Assembly (NCBI GenBank): GCA_041393395.1
Contig: JAWKKG010000002.1
Span: 186,001 to 250,000, forward strand
DNA: 64,000 nucleotides
Source of the DNA: JAGQIB01 sp041393395
Lineage (GTDB): Bacteria; ARS69
Reading direction: 5' to 3'
A model generated the notes under the pieces. That model saw nothing but the letters and a program-made list of their open reading frames with translations, did no database searches and was not told the DNA's origin. The translations under genes were made by a program, and so were the position numbers. Positions 24,050 through 32,896 of this stretch are shown here, one piece after another; position 1 is the first letter of the stretch, and each line of letters begins with the position of its first letter.

Positions 24050-25027
24050 CTAGTAACCGGCGAGATACCGGGCAGCGTCGATCAGGTCTTCCGGCCCCGG
24101 GAGGAACGCGGCCTCCAGGGGTGGAGCGTAGGGCACCGGAGTGTCCGGAGCCGTCACTCGGAGCACGGGACCGTCCAGCCACTCGAAGCACTCCTCCGCG
24201 AGGATCGCGGAGATCTCCGCCCCGATGCCGCCGGTGCGGGTCGCTTCGTGGTACACGATCACCTTGCTCGTCTTCTTCGCCGTCGCGTGGAGCGCTTCGC
24301 GATCCAGCGGCAGCAGCGTGCGGAGGTCGATCACCTCCACGGACAGTCCTTCGTGGTCGAGCCGGTCGGCCGCTTCGAGCGCGTGGTGCACGCACGCGCC
24401 GAACGTGACGACGGTGAGATCCTCGCCCTCGCGCGCCGTCGCGGCCTTCCCGATCGGCACGACCCAGTCCTCGTCGGGCAGGTCTTCCTTGATGCGCCGG
24501 TACAGGAACTTGTGCTCGAAGAACAACACCGGATCCGGGTCGCGGATCGCCGCCTTCATCAGTCCCTTGGCGTCGCGCGCGGTGGCCGGCTCCACGATCT
24601 TGAGGCCCGGCGTGGAGAGGTAGTGGCTCTCCACGTTCTGCGAGTGGTACGGACCGCCGTGCACCCCGCCGCCGCACGGTCCGCGCACGACGATCGGCAC
24701 GCCGACGTTCTGCCGGTAGCGCAGCTTCGCCGCCATGTTGACGACCTGGTTGAACGCGTTCGACAGGAAATCGATGAACTGCATCTCCGCGATCGGCCGC
24801 AGCCCGTTCATCGCGGCGCCGACCGACATTCCCACGATCCCGGACTCCGAGATCGGGGTGTCGATCACGCGCTGGGGGCCGAACTCCTCGAGGAAGCCGG
24901 CCGTCGCGCGGAACGCGCCGCCGTACGTTCCGACGTCCTCGCCGATCACGAGCACGGAGTCGTCGCGTCGCATCTCCTCGGCCATCGCCTCGCGGATCGC
25001 CTCGATGTAGGTCGTTCCGGCGGCCAT
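24050..25027 (-). CDS. 2-oxoacid dehydrogenase E1 beta subunit
   Basis: 325 residues, a full transketolase-like E1 beta: IREAMAEEMRRDDSVLVIGEDVG near the start (positions 9-31), GLRPIAEMQF, FLSNAFNQVVN, and VPIVVRGPCGGG followed by HSQNVESH. The C-terminal transketolase domain has LTVVTFGACVHHAL and IDLRTLLPLD. GGAGGGAG lies six bases before the ATG. The ATG shares its first base with the stop of E1 alpha. It pairs with E1 alpha to form the alpha2-beta2 thiamine enzyme. Confidence 0.94.
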   Translation of the reverse strand: MAAGTTYIEAIREAMAEEMRRDDSVLVIGEDVGTYGGAFRATAGFLEEFGPQRVIDTPISESGIVGMSVGAAMNGLRPIAEMQFIDFLSNAFNQVVNMAAKLRYRQNVGVPIVVRGPCGGGVHGGPYHSQNVESHYLSTPGLKIVEPATARDAKGLMKAAIRDPDPVLFFEHKFLYRRIKEDLPDEDWVVPIGKAATAREGEDLTVVTFGACVHHALEAADRLDHEGLSVEVIDLRTLLPLDREALHATAKKTSKVIVYHEATRTGGIGAEISAILAEECFEWLDGPVLRVTAPDTPVPYAPPLEAAFLPGPEDLIDAARYLAGY

Positions 25028-26211
25028 CAGGCGCTCCCTCCCCGCGGGTCGCGGACGTCGTGGCGATCGCCGCCGGGGAGACCCCGGCCGAGGCGCGTGG
25101 CTCCGGCCGGCCCCCAGGCCGGCCCGGGCAGCGGACCGGGACCGCCGTCGTCCGCGTACACGCGACCGAAGGCGAACCGCGGATCCGGCGTGGGCGACGC
25201 CACCGCGAACTCCGCGTCGGCGTCGATCTCCGCCTTCAGCTCGGCCACGCGCCGGTCGCGCTCGGCCCGCGTGAGGATTCCTTCCTCCTCCAGCACGCGA
25301 TCGTACAGCACGAGCGGGTCGCGCCGCCGCCATTCCTCGAACAGCGCGGGCGGAACGTACTTCGCGTCGTCGTGCTCGGCGTGTCCCTTCATGCGGAACG
25401 TCTTCATCTCGAGCATCACGGGACCGCCGCCGTCGCGCACCCGCGCGGCCGCGCGTCGCATGGCGTCGTACACCGCGAGCACGTCGTTGCCGTCGACGAC
25501 CTCGGCCGGGAGTCCGTATCCGTCGGCCTTCGCCACGAGATCCTCCGGCCGCGTCTGCATGCGGGTCGGCGTGGAGTACGCGTACCCGTTGTTCTCCACC
25601 ACGAGCACCAGCGGCAGGTCGAGCACCGCCGCGAGGTTCAGTCCCTCGTGGAAATCCCCGGTCGACGTGCCGCCGTCGCCGATCCAAGTGACGCACACGG
25701 CGTTCTCGCCGCGCTTCTTCGTGGCGAGCGCGATGCCGGCCATGACCGGGATCACCGCTCCGAGGTGCGAGATCGGGGCGACGATCCGCTTCTCCGGATT
25801 GCCGAAGTGCGTATTGCCGTCACGACCGCCGGTCGGGCTCGTGGCACGCGCGCAGTACTGCGTGAACGCCTCGCGCGGACGCACGCCGCGCACGAGCATC
25901 ACGCCGAGATTGCGGATCAGCGGGCCGACCCAGTCCTGCGGCTCCAGCGCGTAGGCCGTGCCGACGGAGATTCCTTCCTGGCCGAGCGACGTGTACAGGC
26001 CGCCCACGACCTTGCCGGTCCGGTACAGCAGACCGAGGCGCTCCTCCACCATGCGGTTCTTCTGCAGCCACTGCCAGATGTCGAGCTTCTGCTCGGCGGT
26101 CAGGCGCGCGGCCTCCGCTCCCGGCTCGCCGCCGACGCTGCGCTGTGGCGTCAACGATCCGGATGCGAACGCACGCTTGCTGGGACGTTTCGAGGACACC
26201 GACGACTCCAC
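25027..26211 (-). CDS. 2-oxoacid dehydrogenase E1 alpha subunit
   Basis: 394 residues from the GTG at 26211, two bases after the lpd stop. A second GTG at 26199 is a possible start, and neither has a strong ribosome site. The thiamine diphosphate motif runs from GDGGTSTGD (178 on) to ENNGYAYS (206 on). Also seen are YTSLGQEGISVG, ARATSPTGGRDGNTHFGNPE with the conserved His, and the phosphorylation-loop-like KTFRMKGHAEHDD. The C terminus is extended and Gly/Pro/Arg-rich. It decarboxylates the 2-oxoacid and passes the acyl group to lipoyl-E2. Confidence 0.92.
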   Translation of the reverse strand: MESSVSSKRPSKRAFASGSLTPQRSVGGEPGAEAARLTAEQKLDIWQWLQKNRMVEERLGLLYRTGKVVGGLYTSLGQEGISVGTAYALEPQDWVGPLIRNLGVMLVRGVRPREAFTQYCARATSPTGGRDGNTHFGNPEKRIVAPISHLGAVIPVMAGIALATKKRGENAVCVTWIGDGGTSTGDFHEGLNLAAVLDLPLVLVVENNGYAYSTPTRMQTRPEDLVAKADGYGLPAEVVDGNDVLAVYDAMRRAAARVRDGGGPVMLEMKTFRMKGHAEHDDAKYVPPALFEEWRRRDPLVLYDRVLEEEGILTRAERDRRVAELKAEIDADAEFAVASPTPDPRFAFGRVYADDGGPGPLPGPAWGPAGATRLGRGLPGGDRHDVRDPRGGSA

Positions 26212-26213
26212 GA

Positions 26214-27617
26214 TCAGATGTGCACCGCGTTGCCGTGGACGCCGTGCGCGGCCTCCAGCATCGCTTCCGACAGGGTGGGATGCGCGTGCATCAGCCGCGC
26301 GATCTCTTCCGTGGTGCATTCCGTCTGCAGCGCGAGCCCGGCCTCGGCGATCAGCTCCGTCGCCTTGGGGCCGATGATGTGCACGCCGAGCACCTGGTCG
26401 TACTTCTTCTCGGAGACGATCTTCACGAAGCCGTCCGTCGCCTCGAGGATGCGCGCCTTCCCGCTCGCCGAGAACGGGAACTTGCCCACGACGACGTCGT
26501 AGCCCGCGTCCCTCGCGGCCTTCTCGCTCAGGCCCACCGAGGCGACCTCGGGATCGGAGTACGTGCAGCTCGGCGTGGTGAGGTAGTTCACCGGACGCGT
26601 CTCCGCGCCGGCCATGTGCTCGGCCGCCACGATCGCCTCGGCCGACGCGACGTGCGCGAGCTGGGCGGTGGGGATCACGTCGCCGATCGCCCAGATGCCG
26701 GGCACGTTCGTGCGATACGCATCGTCCACCGGAACGAAGCCGCGGTCGTCGATCTTGACGCCGGCCTCGCGCGCGCCGAGCCCTTCCAGGTAGGGCGCAC
26801 GACCCACCGCGACGAGCAGCATCGCCGCCTCGAGCTGCGACTCCTCGCCCTTCTTGCTCTGGACCGTGCACCGCACGCCGTTCGCCGTCGTCTCGACCTT
26901 GCCCATGCGCGTGTCCGGCAGGCACTCGATGCCGCGCTTGCGGAACGCCTTCTCGAATTCCTTGGACACTTCCTCGTCTTCGATCGGAAGGAAGCGGGGC
27001 AGGAGCTCCACCACCGTGACCTTCGAGCCGAGGCGCGAGAACACCGAAGCGAACTCCACGCCGACCGCGCCGGCGCCGAGCACGATCAGGCTTTCCGGCA
27101 GCTGCTCGAGCTCGAGGATCTCGTCCGAGGTGACCACGTGCTTTCCGTCCACGTTCACGCCGGGAATCCGGCGGGGGACGGAGCCGGTCGCGATGAGGAT
27201 GTTCTTGGTGCGGATGTTCGTCGTGCCGCCCTCACCCTTCACCGAAACTTGGCCCGGGCCCTCGATCCGTCCGAGGCCGGACACCACCTCGATCTTGTTC
27301 TTCTTCATCAGGTAGTTCACGCCGGCGGCGGACTTGTCGACGATCACGCCCTTGCGCTTCATCACGCCCGGGAAATCCACGCGCACGTTGTCCGCGAGGA
27401 TCCCGTGCTTCTTGGACTCGCGCATTTCCTGCACCAGGTCGGCCGAGTGCAGGAGTGCCTTCGTGGGGATGCAGCCGCGCAGCAGACACGTCCCGCCGAG
27501 TCGGCGGTCCTTCTCGACGATCGCGACGTTCAGGCCGAGCTGAGCCGCCCGGACCGCCCCGACGTACCCGCCGGGGCCGCTCCCGATGACGACGAGATCC
27601 TTCGTCAGGTCTGCCAC
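26214..27617 (-). CDS. lpdA: Dihydrolipoyl dehydrogenase (E3)
   Basis: 467 residues, standard length. FAD fold IGSGPGGYVGAVRAAQ at 11-26. The redox disulfide Cys44 and Cys49 lies in GGTCLLRGCIPTK. The NAD domain has VLGAGAVGVEFAS and the second FAD motif is GIWAIGDV. The C-terminal HAHPTLSEAM supplies the active-site His-Glu pair. Start is GTG with AAGGAG upstream. It heads the minus-strand run and reoxidises the lipoyl groups of E2. Its promoter should be in 27618-27792, where I see no clear -35/-10. Confidence 0.95.
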   Translation of the reverse strand: MADLTKDLVVIGSGPGGYVGAVRAAQLGLNVAIVEKDRRLGGTCLLRGCIPTKALLHSADLVQEMRESKKHGILADNVRVDFPGVMKRKGVIVDKSAAGVNYLMKKNKIEVVSGLGRIEGPGQVSVKGEGGTTNIRTKNILIATGSVPRRIPGVNVDGKHVVTSDEILELEQLPESLIVLGAGAVGVEFASVFSRLGSKVTVVELLPRFLPIEDEEVSKEFEKAFRKRGIECLPDTRMGKVETTANGVRCTVQSKKGEESQLEAAMLLVAVGRAPYLEGLGAREAGVKIDDRGFVPVDDAYRTNVPGIWAIGDVIPTAQLAHVASAEAIVAAEHMAGAETRPVNYLTTPSCTYSDPEVASVGLSEKAARDAGYDVVVGKFPFSASGKARILEATDGFVKIVSEKKYDQVLGVHIIGPKATELIAEAGLALQTECTTEEIARLMHAHPTLSEAMLEAAHGVHGNAVHI

Positions 27618-27792
27618 GTTCCGCTCCTTCCCTGAGGGATGGCTCGGGCCGGCGGTGCGAACGATCGGTAACTCGCGCCGGCGCCGAAGTTTGCCTGAGG
27701 TGGGCGGAGTCTACCGCGGCGCTAACGGACGGGAAAGCCCGCGGATCGGCCGACGCGAACGAACGGTCGTTCACTTTGGCCTCGAGGGGCTT

Positions 27793-29370
27793 TCAGGGTA
27801 CGAGGACGCGGATCGGTGTCGTCCAGAGCCGTTCGTCGTCCTCGGAGCGCCCGGTCAGCCAGACCGCCGTGCTCTCGTCGAACGGGCCGACGGTGAGCTC
27901 GATCTCCATTTGGGGTCCGCCGGCCGCGAACTTCCGGTACACCTTGCCGCCGAGCCGGACCTGCACCTCCCGGAGATTCCCCGGCGCCGCGATCGTGGCC
28001 CGCAACCGCGCGCTCGTGCCGGCGCGAAGCTCGAGGGTTTCGCCGAAGGTGCGATCGTCGAGCGTGGCCTCCACGTAGAAGCGCGGTCCGGAAGTCGCGT
28101 AGCAGCGCCCGTTCGCGATCGCGTCGAGGATCGACGCCTCGGTCGGCTGCTCCGCCCACACGGCGGTCAACCCGCCGGGCCACGGCGCGTCGCGAATCTC
28201 CGGCGGCCACGGGTTTCCCGGCGTGGAGAGGTGCGTGTCCGAGAACGCCACGATGCCGAGCGGCAGTCCGCGCCGGATCGATTCCAGCGCGCTGCGCCCC
28301 GGATCCGGATCGGACGTCTCGCGGAAGTCCGACTCGTCGTTCGATCCGTGTCCCGAGTAGATCTCGATCGCGCGATCGAAACCGGGCACGTAGCCCTCCC
28401 ACACGATGGGCGGTGTGAGGCGTGAGCCCGTCGGGTGCGCGAGCACCGAGACGGCGCCGGTGCCCGCGAGCTCGCGCGCGAGCGCGGCCGGCGTGGGAGC
28501 GTGCTGGAAGGAGACGTAGCGCGGCTCGTCGCCGGGGAAGAGCACCACGCGATGTCCCCACTCGCGCGAGGACCATTCCCAGCCGAGCAGCACCGCGAAT
28601 CCCGGACGCCGGAACTCCTCGGCCACGGTGCGCACGGAGTCCCACCCGCTCGGCACCGTGTCGAATCCCACGTCCAGGTACTGCTGCAGGTCGTGCTCCG
28701 ACACGCAGGTGAAGTCGAGGCGGGCGACGTCGCGCGCGTACGCCAGATAGGTGGTGGGCGGATTCGTTCCGTCGCCGAGGTCGGTGTGCCCGTGTGCGTC
28801 GCCCCAGTACAGCCGCCGCGCTGGCTCGCCGGCCCGCACTCGCAGCTCCTCCTCGGTGCGGGCCACGAACACCGGTCCCGCGATCGCGGTCTCGCCGTGA
28901 TCGCTCCGCACCGTCACCCGCTGGAATCCGGGAGTCCGGAACACGATGTCCCGCGCGAAGGCGCCCTGGTGCGGCGCGAACGGCCCGAACGACACGAGAG
29001 CGCCGTCGGTGGACTCGATCTCCAGCGTGCCCCGCCACTCGAGGTCCGGCGTGCCGAGGTCCGTGAGCGGCGCCACCGTGAGCTTCACCGGCTCGCCGGC
29101 CAGCGCGACGGAGGGCACGACCGCGTGAAGACCCGCCCGACCGCGCGAGATCACGTCGGCGGTGGGTTTCGTGGAATCGGCCGCCCCGGCGCGCCCGGTG
29201 CCCGGCGTGGCTTGCCGCTCGCACCCCGAGCCCGCGATCAGAGTCAGCAACGCCGCCAGGGAAGCCGCGGAAGACGTCGCCCGACGAACCGCCCGACCGG
29301 GCGCGGTCCGGGCCGCGGGCCGCGTGGCCGCGTCGTCTGGATGCGCCCGAGCCCCGTCCACGCCCCGCAC
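27793..29370 (-). CDS. PHP-domain/DUF3604-type lipoprotein or exported protein
   Basis: 525 residues from the GTG at 29370, with GGAGG five bases upstream. The N terminus is Arg-rich, includes VRRAT, and leads into the hydrophobic SLAALLTLIAGSGC. This reads as a lipoprotein or Tat-like signal, although the residue three before the Cys is not ideal. The body carries the PHP-type metal motif YWGDAHGHTD. Further signatures are SEHD, HPTGSR, GSNDESD and FSDTHLSTPG, which match the DUF3604 family of predicted metal-dependent hydrolases or phosphoesterases. The C-terminal part looks like a beta-sandwich. The substrate is unknown. It stands between the lpd operon and an unusual AT-richer spacer. Confidence 0.78.
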   Translation of the reverse strand: MRGVDGARAHPDDAATRPAARTAPGRAVRRATSSAASLAALLTLIAGSGCERQATPGTGRAGAADSTKPTADVISRGRAGLHAVVPSVALAGEPVKLTVAPLTDLGTPDLEWRGTLEIESTDGALVSFGPFAPHQGAFARDIVFRTPGFQRVTVRSDHGETAIAGPVFVARTEEELRVRAGEPARRLYWGDAHGHTDLGDGTNPPTTYLAYARDVARLDFTCVSEHDLQQYLDVGFDTVPSGWDSVRTVAEEFRRPGFAVLLGWEWSSREWGHRVVLFPGDEPRYVSFQHAPTPAALARELAGTGAVSVLAHPTGSRLTPPIVWEGYVPGFDRAIEIYSGHGSNDESDFRETSDPDPGRSALESIRRGLPLGIVAFSDTHLSTPGNPWPPEIRDAPWPGGLTAVWAEQPTEASILDAIANGRCYATSGPRFYVEATLDDRTFGETLELRAGTSARLRATIAAPGNLREVQVRLGGKVYRKFAAGGPQMEIELTVGPFDESTAVWLTGRSEDDERLWTTPIRVLVP

Positions 29371-29966
29371 GCGACCTCCATCGCAAGGTCTCCGAACCCC
29401 ACCCGGAGCACCGACCTCAACTTACCCCATTGTGGTGCGAAAAGTGTGTCTGGGCTCCGAGTGGAAGATCCCATGTCCGGGTCGGTGCGGATCGGATCCT
29501 GGTCGAGGCAGGAGATGACCAGAATTGCTTGGACCGCGGGCGTGATCCGGCGCAGACACACTTTCCGAACCACCAAGGACAGAACTCGGGGAGCCCTCCC
29601 TCTCGCCGACCCCTCCGCGATTCGACTCGAGCTCAGGCTCCCCGATTCTGTCCTCGCGGGTCGGTCCGGATCCTCTCCGGCGGGAACCGAGGTCATGTCC
29701 GGTCCGACTCGCTGACCGTCACTAGAGCAACCCGTGGGCCAGTTCTCGAAAAATTCGCACAAGATGTTTTGTTTCAATGACTTGAAGGGACCGAGCCGGA
29801 TTCCGGGACCTGCCGTGGCCGTGTCGAAGGGACTCTTCCGGCGCGCAGGGGCGAGGCGACGGGACACGCCGATCGGGCTCGTCCGTGGGGGAGCACCCTG
29901 GAGAACGCGAAAGCGCCCGGACCGCAGGGGCCCGGGCGCTTCGAGTTGCGGATTCCAGGCGGGCGG
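29371..29966. other. Unusual intergenic region with imperfect inverted repeat and AT-rich patch
   Basis: 596 bases. A 22-base segment, 29431-29452 (GTGGTGCGAAAAGTGTGTCTG region), returns inverted at 29553-29575 (CAGACACACTTTCCGAACC). The two are about 100 bases apart and delimit a ~145-base unit. Further on, 29745-29790 is clearly AT-richer than anything around it and contains TTTCAATGACTTGAAG, an imperfect palindrome. No open frame here has a recognisable product. It may be a decayed mobile element or hold the promoters of the DUF3604 gene. Confidence 0.55.
29911..29941 (-). terminator. Hairpin terminator of the GYF-TPR gene
   Basis: A 10-base stem AAGCGCCCGG (29911-29920) pairs with CCGGGCGCTT (29932-29941). 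Read on the minus strand it follows the stop at 29967 by 25 bases and ends in CTTTCG. The U-tract is weak. Confidence 0.65.
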
Positions 29967-32771
29967 CTACTCGGCCGGCCACTCGCCGCCGAGGCCCTTG
30001 CCGTCGATCTCCGAGCGGGCGAGGTCGAAGGGGAACTCGTGGCCGCGGGAGCTGTCGAGGACCTTGCGGTAGTTGTCGCGGGCGACGTCGAGCTGCTTCT
30101 CCTGGCGGGCTCGCCACCCGAGGAAGAAGTACATGTCGTTCTGGTACCCGTCGATCGACGACACCGCGGTGCGGTAGTCCTTGTCGGCGATCGCGCCCGC
30201 GAGGAACTCGGCCGACTTCACGGCGCCCTTGCCGGCGCCCGACACGCGCGAACCCATGTCAGAGGGCAGACGTTCCCACGTGCGCTCCGCGAGCTCGGTC
30301 ATGCCGAGAGACGCGAGCGCCATGCCCTCCCAGAGCCGCGCGGCGGCGTACTCGTTCGGGTCGTCGGCGCCGACGCCGTCGAGCGCGGCGATCGCGCCGC
30401 GGACGTCGCCCTGCGCGAGGAGGACGCGAGCCTCCCAGTTCGCCACGGTGCCCGCTCCGAAGCCGCTCGCCTCGTAGGAGGCGGAGGCGTCGAGTCCGCG
30501 GAACGTCGCGAGCGCCTCGTCGAGCCGGCCCTCCTCGAACGCGAGGATGCCGGTCCAGAGCTGCACGTTGCGGCGCGCATCGGCGTCCGCCGCGAAGTCC
30601 GTCATCGCATTCTCGATCAGTGCGTGCGCGCCGCGGAAATCGCCCTGTGTCAACGCGCGACGGACCGAGGCGAGACGCGCGGACAGGTCGTCCTTCGGGG
30701 CGCCGGACGCCGGCGAGACCGTGTTCGTCACGCGGATCGTCGGCTCGGTCTCGACCGGCTCGGACCGTGCCGGCTCCGGCAACGCCTGCGTGTCGGTCAC
30801 CGCGACTTCCGGGTTCGACGGGGACGTCGGTTCCGCCTGAGCGGATGCGGACTCGCTCCCGGCCGCGGGGGCAGCCGCGATCGTCTCGGCGGTCCGGTTC
30901 GTGCGCGCCGCCCGACCCACCTTCGCGCGCTGCTTGCGGAGCGCATCCTTCGCGGGCTGGTAGTCGGGATCGAGGGCGAGCGATTTCTCGAGGAACGGAA
31001 TCGCGTCATCCGTGTCCTCGTTCGCGACCCCCGCGAAGTACCAGGCCTTCGCATCCTTCGGACGCTTCTTCGCGATGCCGGCGTAGAGCTGCGCGGCCTC
31101 GGCGGAACGCTTCGCCGAGCGCATCCACTCCAGTCGCGTCATCTGCGCCGACGCGTCTTCAGGCTTCGCTTCGAGGTACGCTCCGACCTCGTCGATCGCG
31201 GGTTCGAGTCGTCCGGTCGCGGCGAGTGCCTTCGCGAGATCGAATCGGATCTCCGCGTCGTCGGCGTGGGCGCGCGCGTACTGCGTGAGCGACTGCACTG
31301 CCGCTTCGCTGTTGCCCGCGGCGAGCTCCGCCACGCCGAGCAGGCGCAGCGCGGGATCGTGCGTCGGGTCGATCTCTCGCGCGGTCTTCGCGGTGGCGAC
31401 CGCGGCGGCCGCGTCCTTCGCGGCGAGCTGGACGCGCCCCATGTCCACGCGGATCTTGACGTTCGCGCCGTCGAGCTCGATGGCCTTCGTGAGGGACGCG
31501 AGTGCCGCGTCGTGCTTGCCCAGAGCCGACTCCGCGAGACCGAGACCGTGGTGCGCGCGGACGTCGTTCGGGTCCTTCGCCAGGATCTCACGCAGGATCG
31601 GCACCGCCTGCTCCGGATGTCCGGCGCCCAGTGCGGCCCACGCCTCTTCGGACGGGGTCTTCGGCGTATTCGCCGCCGGCCCGTTCGCGGGCGCGCTCGC
31701 GGTCGTCTCCGCCCGGAACGGCACCTTGCCGCCGGCGAGTACGTACACTCCCGCCACGATCGGCAACGCGATGGCCACGGCAACGGGCGCGAGCCACGCG
31801 TTGCGACGCTTGCGCGGCGTGGCTTCCGGCTCCGCGGACTCGGCATACTCGTCTTCCGCCGGCATCTGCAGCGCGAAGTCGTCGGCGCCCATCGGCGTGC
31901 CGTCCTCCGGGAACGCGGAGGCGGGGAGGTCGGCGGGCACCCCGGAGGCGACCGCTTCCGGCACCCACTCCGTCGCGTCCGTCGGCGTCAGGAACTCGTC
32001 GATGGCCGCGGCACCGGCGACCTCGCCGCCGTGCGCGTTGCGCGTCGACGTCTCGAACTCCGAGTCCTCGGGCCATGGCTCCGCCTCGCGGGCGACCGGC
32101 GTTTCCGCGGGCGCAGGCGGCTCGTACAGGTGGCTGGCCGTCGTCGCGGCGATCTCGGTCTCCGGCGCCTCCTCGGCCTCCATCTCGTCGTTCGGATCCT
32201 GGAAGTCGATGCGCGGCACCGCGAACGTGCCGGACGGCGGTCGCTTCGCGACCGGCTCGAGCGACACGGGATCGAAGCGGGGGAGGAGGAGGTCCTCTTC
32301 CTCGGCCTCGTTCGCGGTCTCGTCGGCCTCGTTCATCGCGAACTTCGCGGCGGCCGCCGCGGGATCGATCGCGGCCGCGAGCTCCGGATCCGACACGAGC
32401 TCGTCGTTCTCGAACGTCGCGCCGGACAGGATCGTGAGCGGCTCGTTCTCATCGAGCAACGGGTCCGGTTCGAACGAACCGGGCTCTTCGAACAGCGGCG
32501 TCTCGGGGGCGAGCGTGTCGTCGTCGACGATCACCGGCTCTTCCGCGAGTCCGAACGGATCCTGCTCCTCCAGCTCGGCTTCGGTCGGCGCCGCGTCCAC
32601 GTGCGTGTACGCGATCTCGGAGAGCTCGACCCATTCCTGGCGTCCGACCTCGCAGATGCGTGCGGTCTCCAGGATCGCGCCGGCCGCGATGCCCTCCAGA
32701 ATGTGGATCATCGTCATGGGGCCGAGGACTTTTCCGTCCGGGCTCTCCACGTAGAACAGCTTGTCGTCCAT
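29967..32771 (-). CDS. Large GYF_2-TM-TPR protein
   Basis: 934 residues from the ATG at 32771; ATG 32786 and TTG 32813 are in frame too. Residues 5-55 are a GYF_2 (DUF4339) domain: LFYVESPDGKVLGPMT and RQEWVELSEI. Residues about 60-320 are acidic and low-complexity (many Glu, Ala, Pro), likely disordered and cytoplasmic. A single membrane helix follows near 322-346 (WLAPVAVAIALPIVAGVYVLAGG region). The remainder is a run of TPR repeats (for example LGLAESALGKHDAALASL and YFAGVANEDTDD), which should lie in the periplasm. No catalytic motif is seen. The design suggests a scaffold that senses or docks proteins on both sides of the inner membrane. Confidence 0.8.
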   Translation of the reverse strand: MDDKLFYVESPDGKVLGPMTMIHILEGIAAGAILETARICEVGRQEWVELSEIAYTHVDAAPTEAELEEQDPFGLAEEPVIVDDDTLAPETPLFEEPGSFEPDPLLDENEPLTILSGATFENDELVSDPELAAAIDPAAAAAKFAMNEADETANEAEEEDLLLPRFDPVSLEPVAKRPPSGTFAVPRIDFQDPNDEMEAEEAPETEIAATTASHLYEPPAPAETPVAREAEPWPEDSEFETSTRNAHGGEVAGAAAIDEFLTPTDATEWVPEAVASGVPADLPASAFPEDGTPMGADDFALQMPAEDEYAESAEPEATPRKRRNAWLAPVAVAIALPIVAGVYVLAGGKVPFRAETTASAPANGPAANTPKTPSEEAWAALGAGHPEQAVPILREILAKDPNDVRAHHGLGLAESALGKHDAALASLTKAIELDGANVKIRVDMGRVQLAAKDAAAAVATAKTAREIDPTHDPALRLLGVAELAAGNSEAAVQSLTQYARAHADDAEIRFDLAKALAATGRLEPAIDEVGAYLEAKPEDASAQMTRLEWMRSAKRSAEAAQLYAGIAKKRPKDAKAWYFAGVANEDTDDAIPFLEKSLALDPDYQPAKDALRKQRAKVGRAARTNRTAETIAAAPAAGSESASAQAEPTSPSNPEVAVTDTQALPEPARSEPVETEPTIRVTNTVSPASGAPKDDLSARLASVRRALTQGDFRGAHALIENAMTDFAADADARRNVQLWTGILAFEEGRLDEALATFRGLDASASYEASGFGAGTVANWEARVLLAQGDVRGAIAALDGVGADDPNEYAAARLWEGMALASLGMTELAERTWERLPSDMGSRVSGAGKGAVKSAEFLAGAIADKDYRTAVSSIDGYQNDMYFFLGWRARQEKQLDVARDNYRKVLDSSRGHEFPFDLARSEIDGKGLGGEWPAE

Positions 32772-32896
32772 GGTCGCTCGATCCATCCCGTCGTCGTGAG
32801 ACTCGGTCGGCAAACCCCACGGAGGGAGCGGGGCGCCGGGTCTTCGCTAGCCGTAGGATCGGGCGGGAGACGCGAGATCTTGACCGTTTCGCGGCC

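Noticed and set aside
22772..25954. A 1060-codon plus-strand open frame
   Set aside because: Antisense to E2, E1 beta and E1 alpha; composition is GC-driven and no motif is seen.
29244..29867. A 207-codon minus-strand frame across the AT-rich spacer
   Set aside because: It overlaps the DUF3604 start in another frame, spans the inverted repeat and shows no family; no ribosome site.
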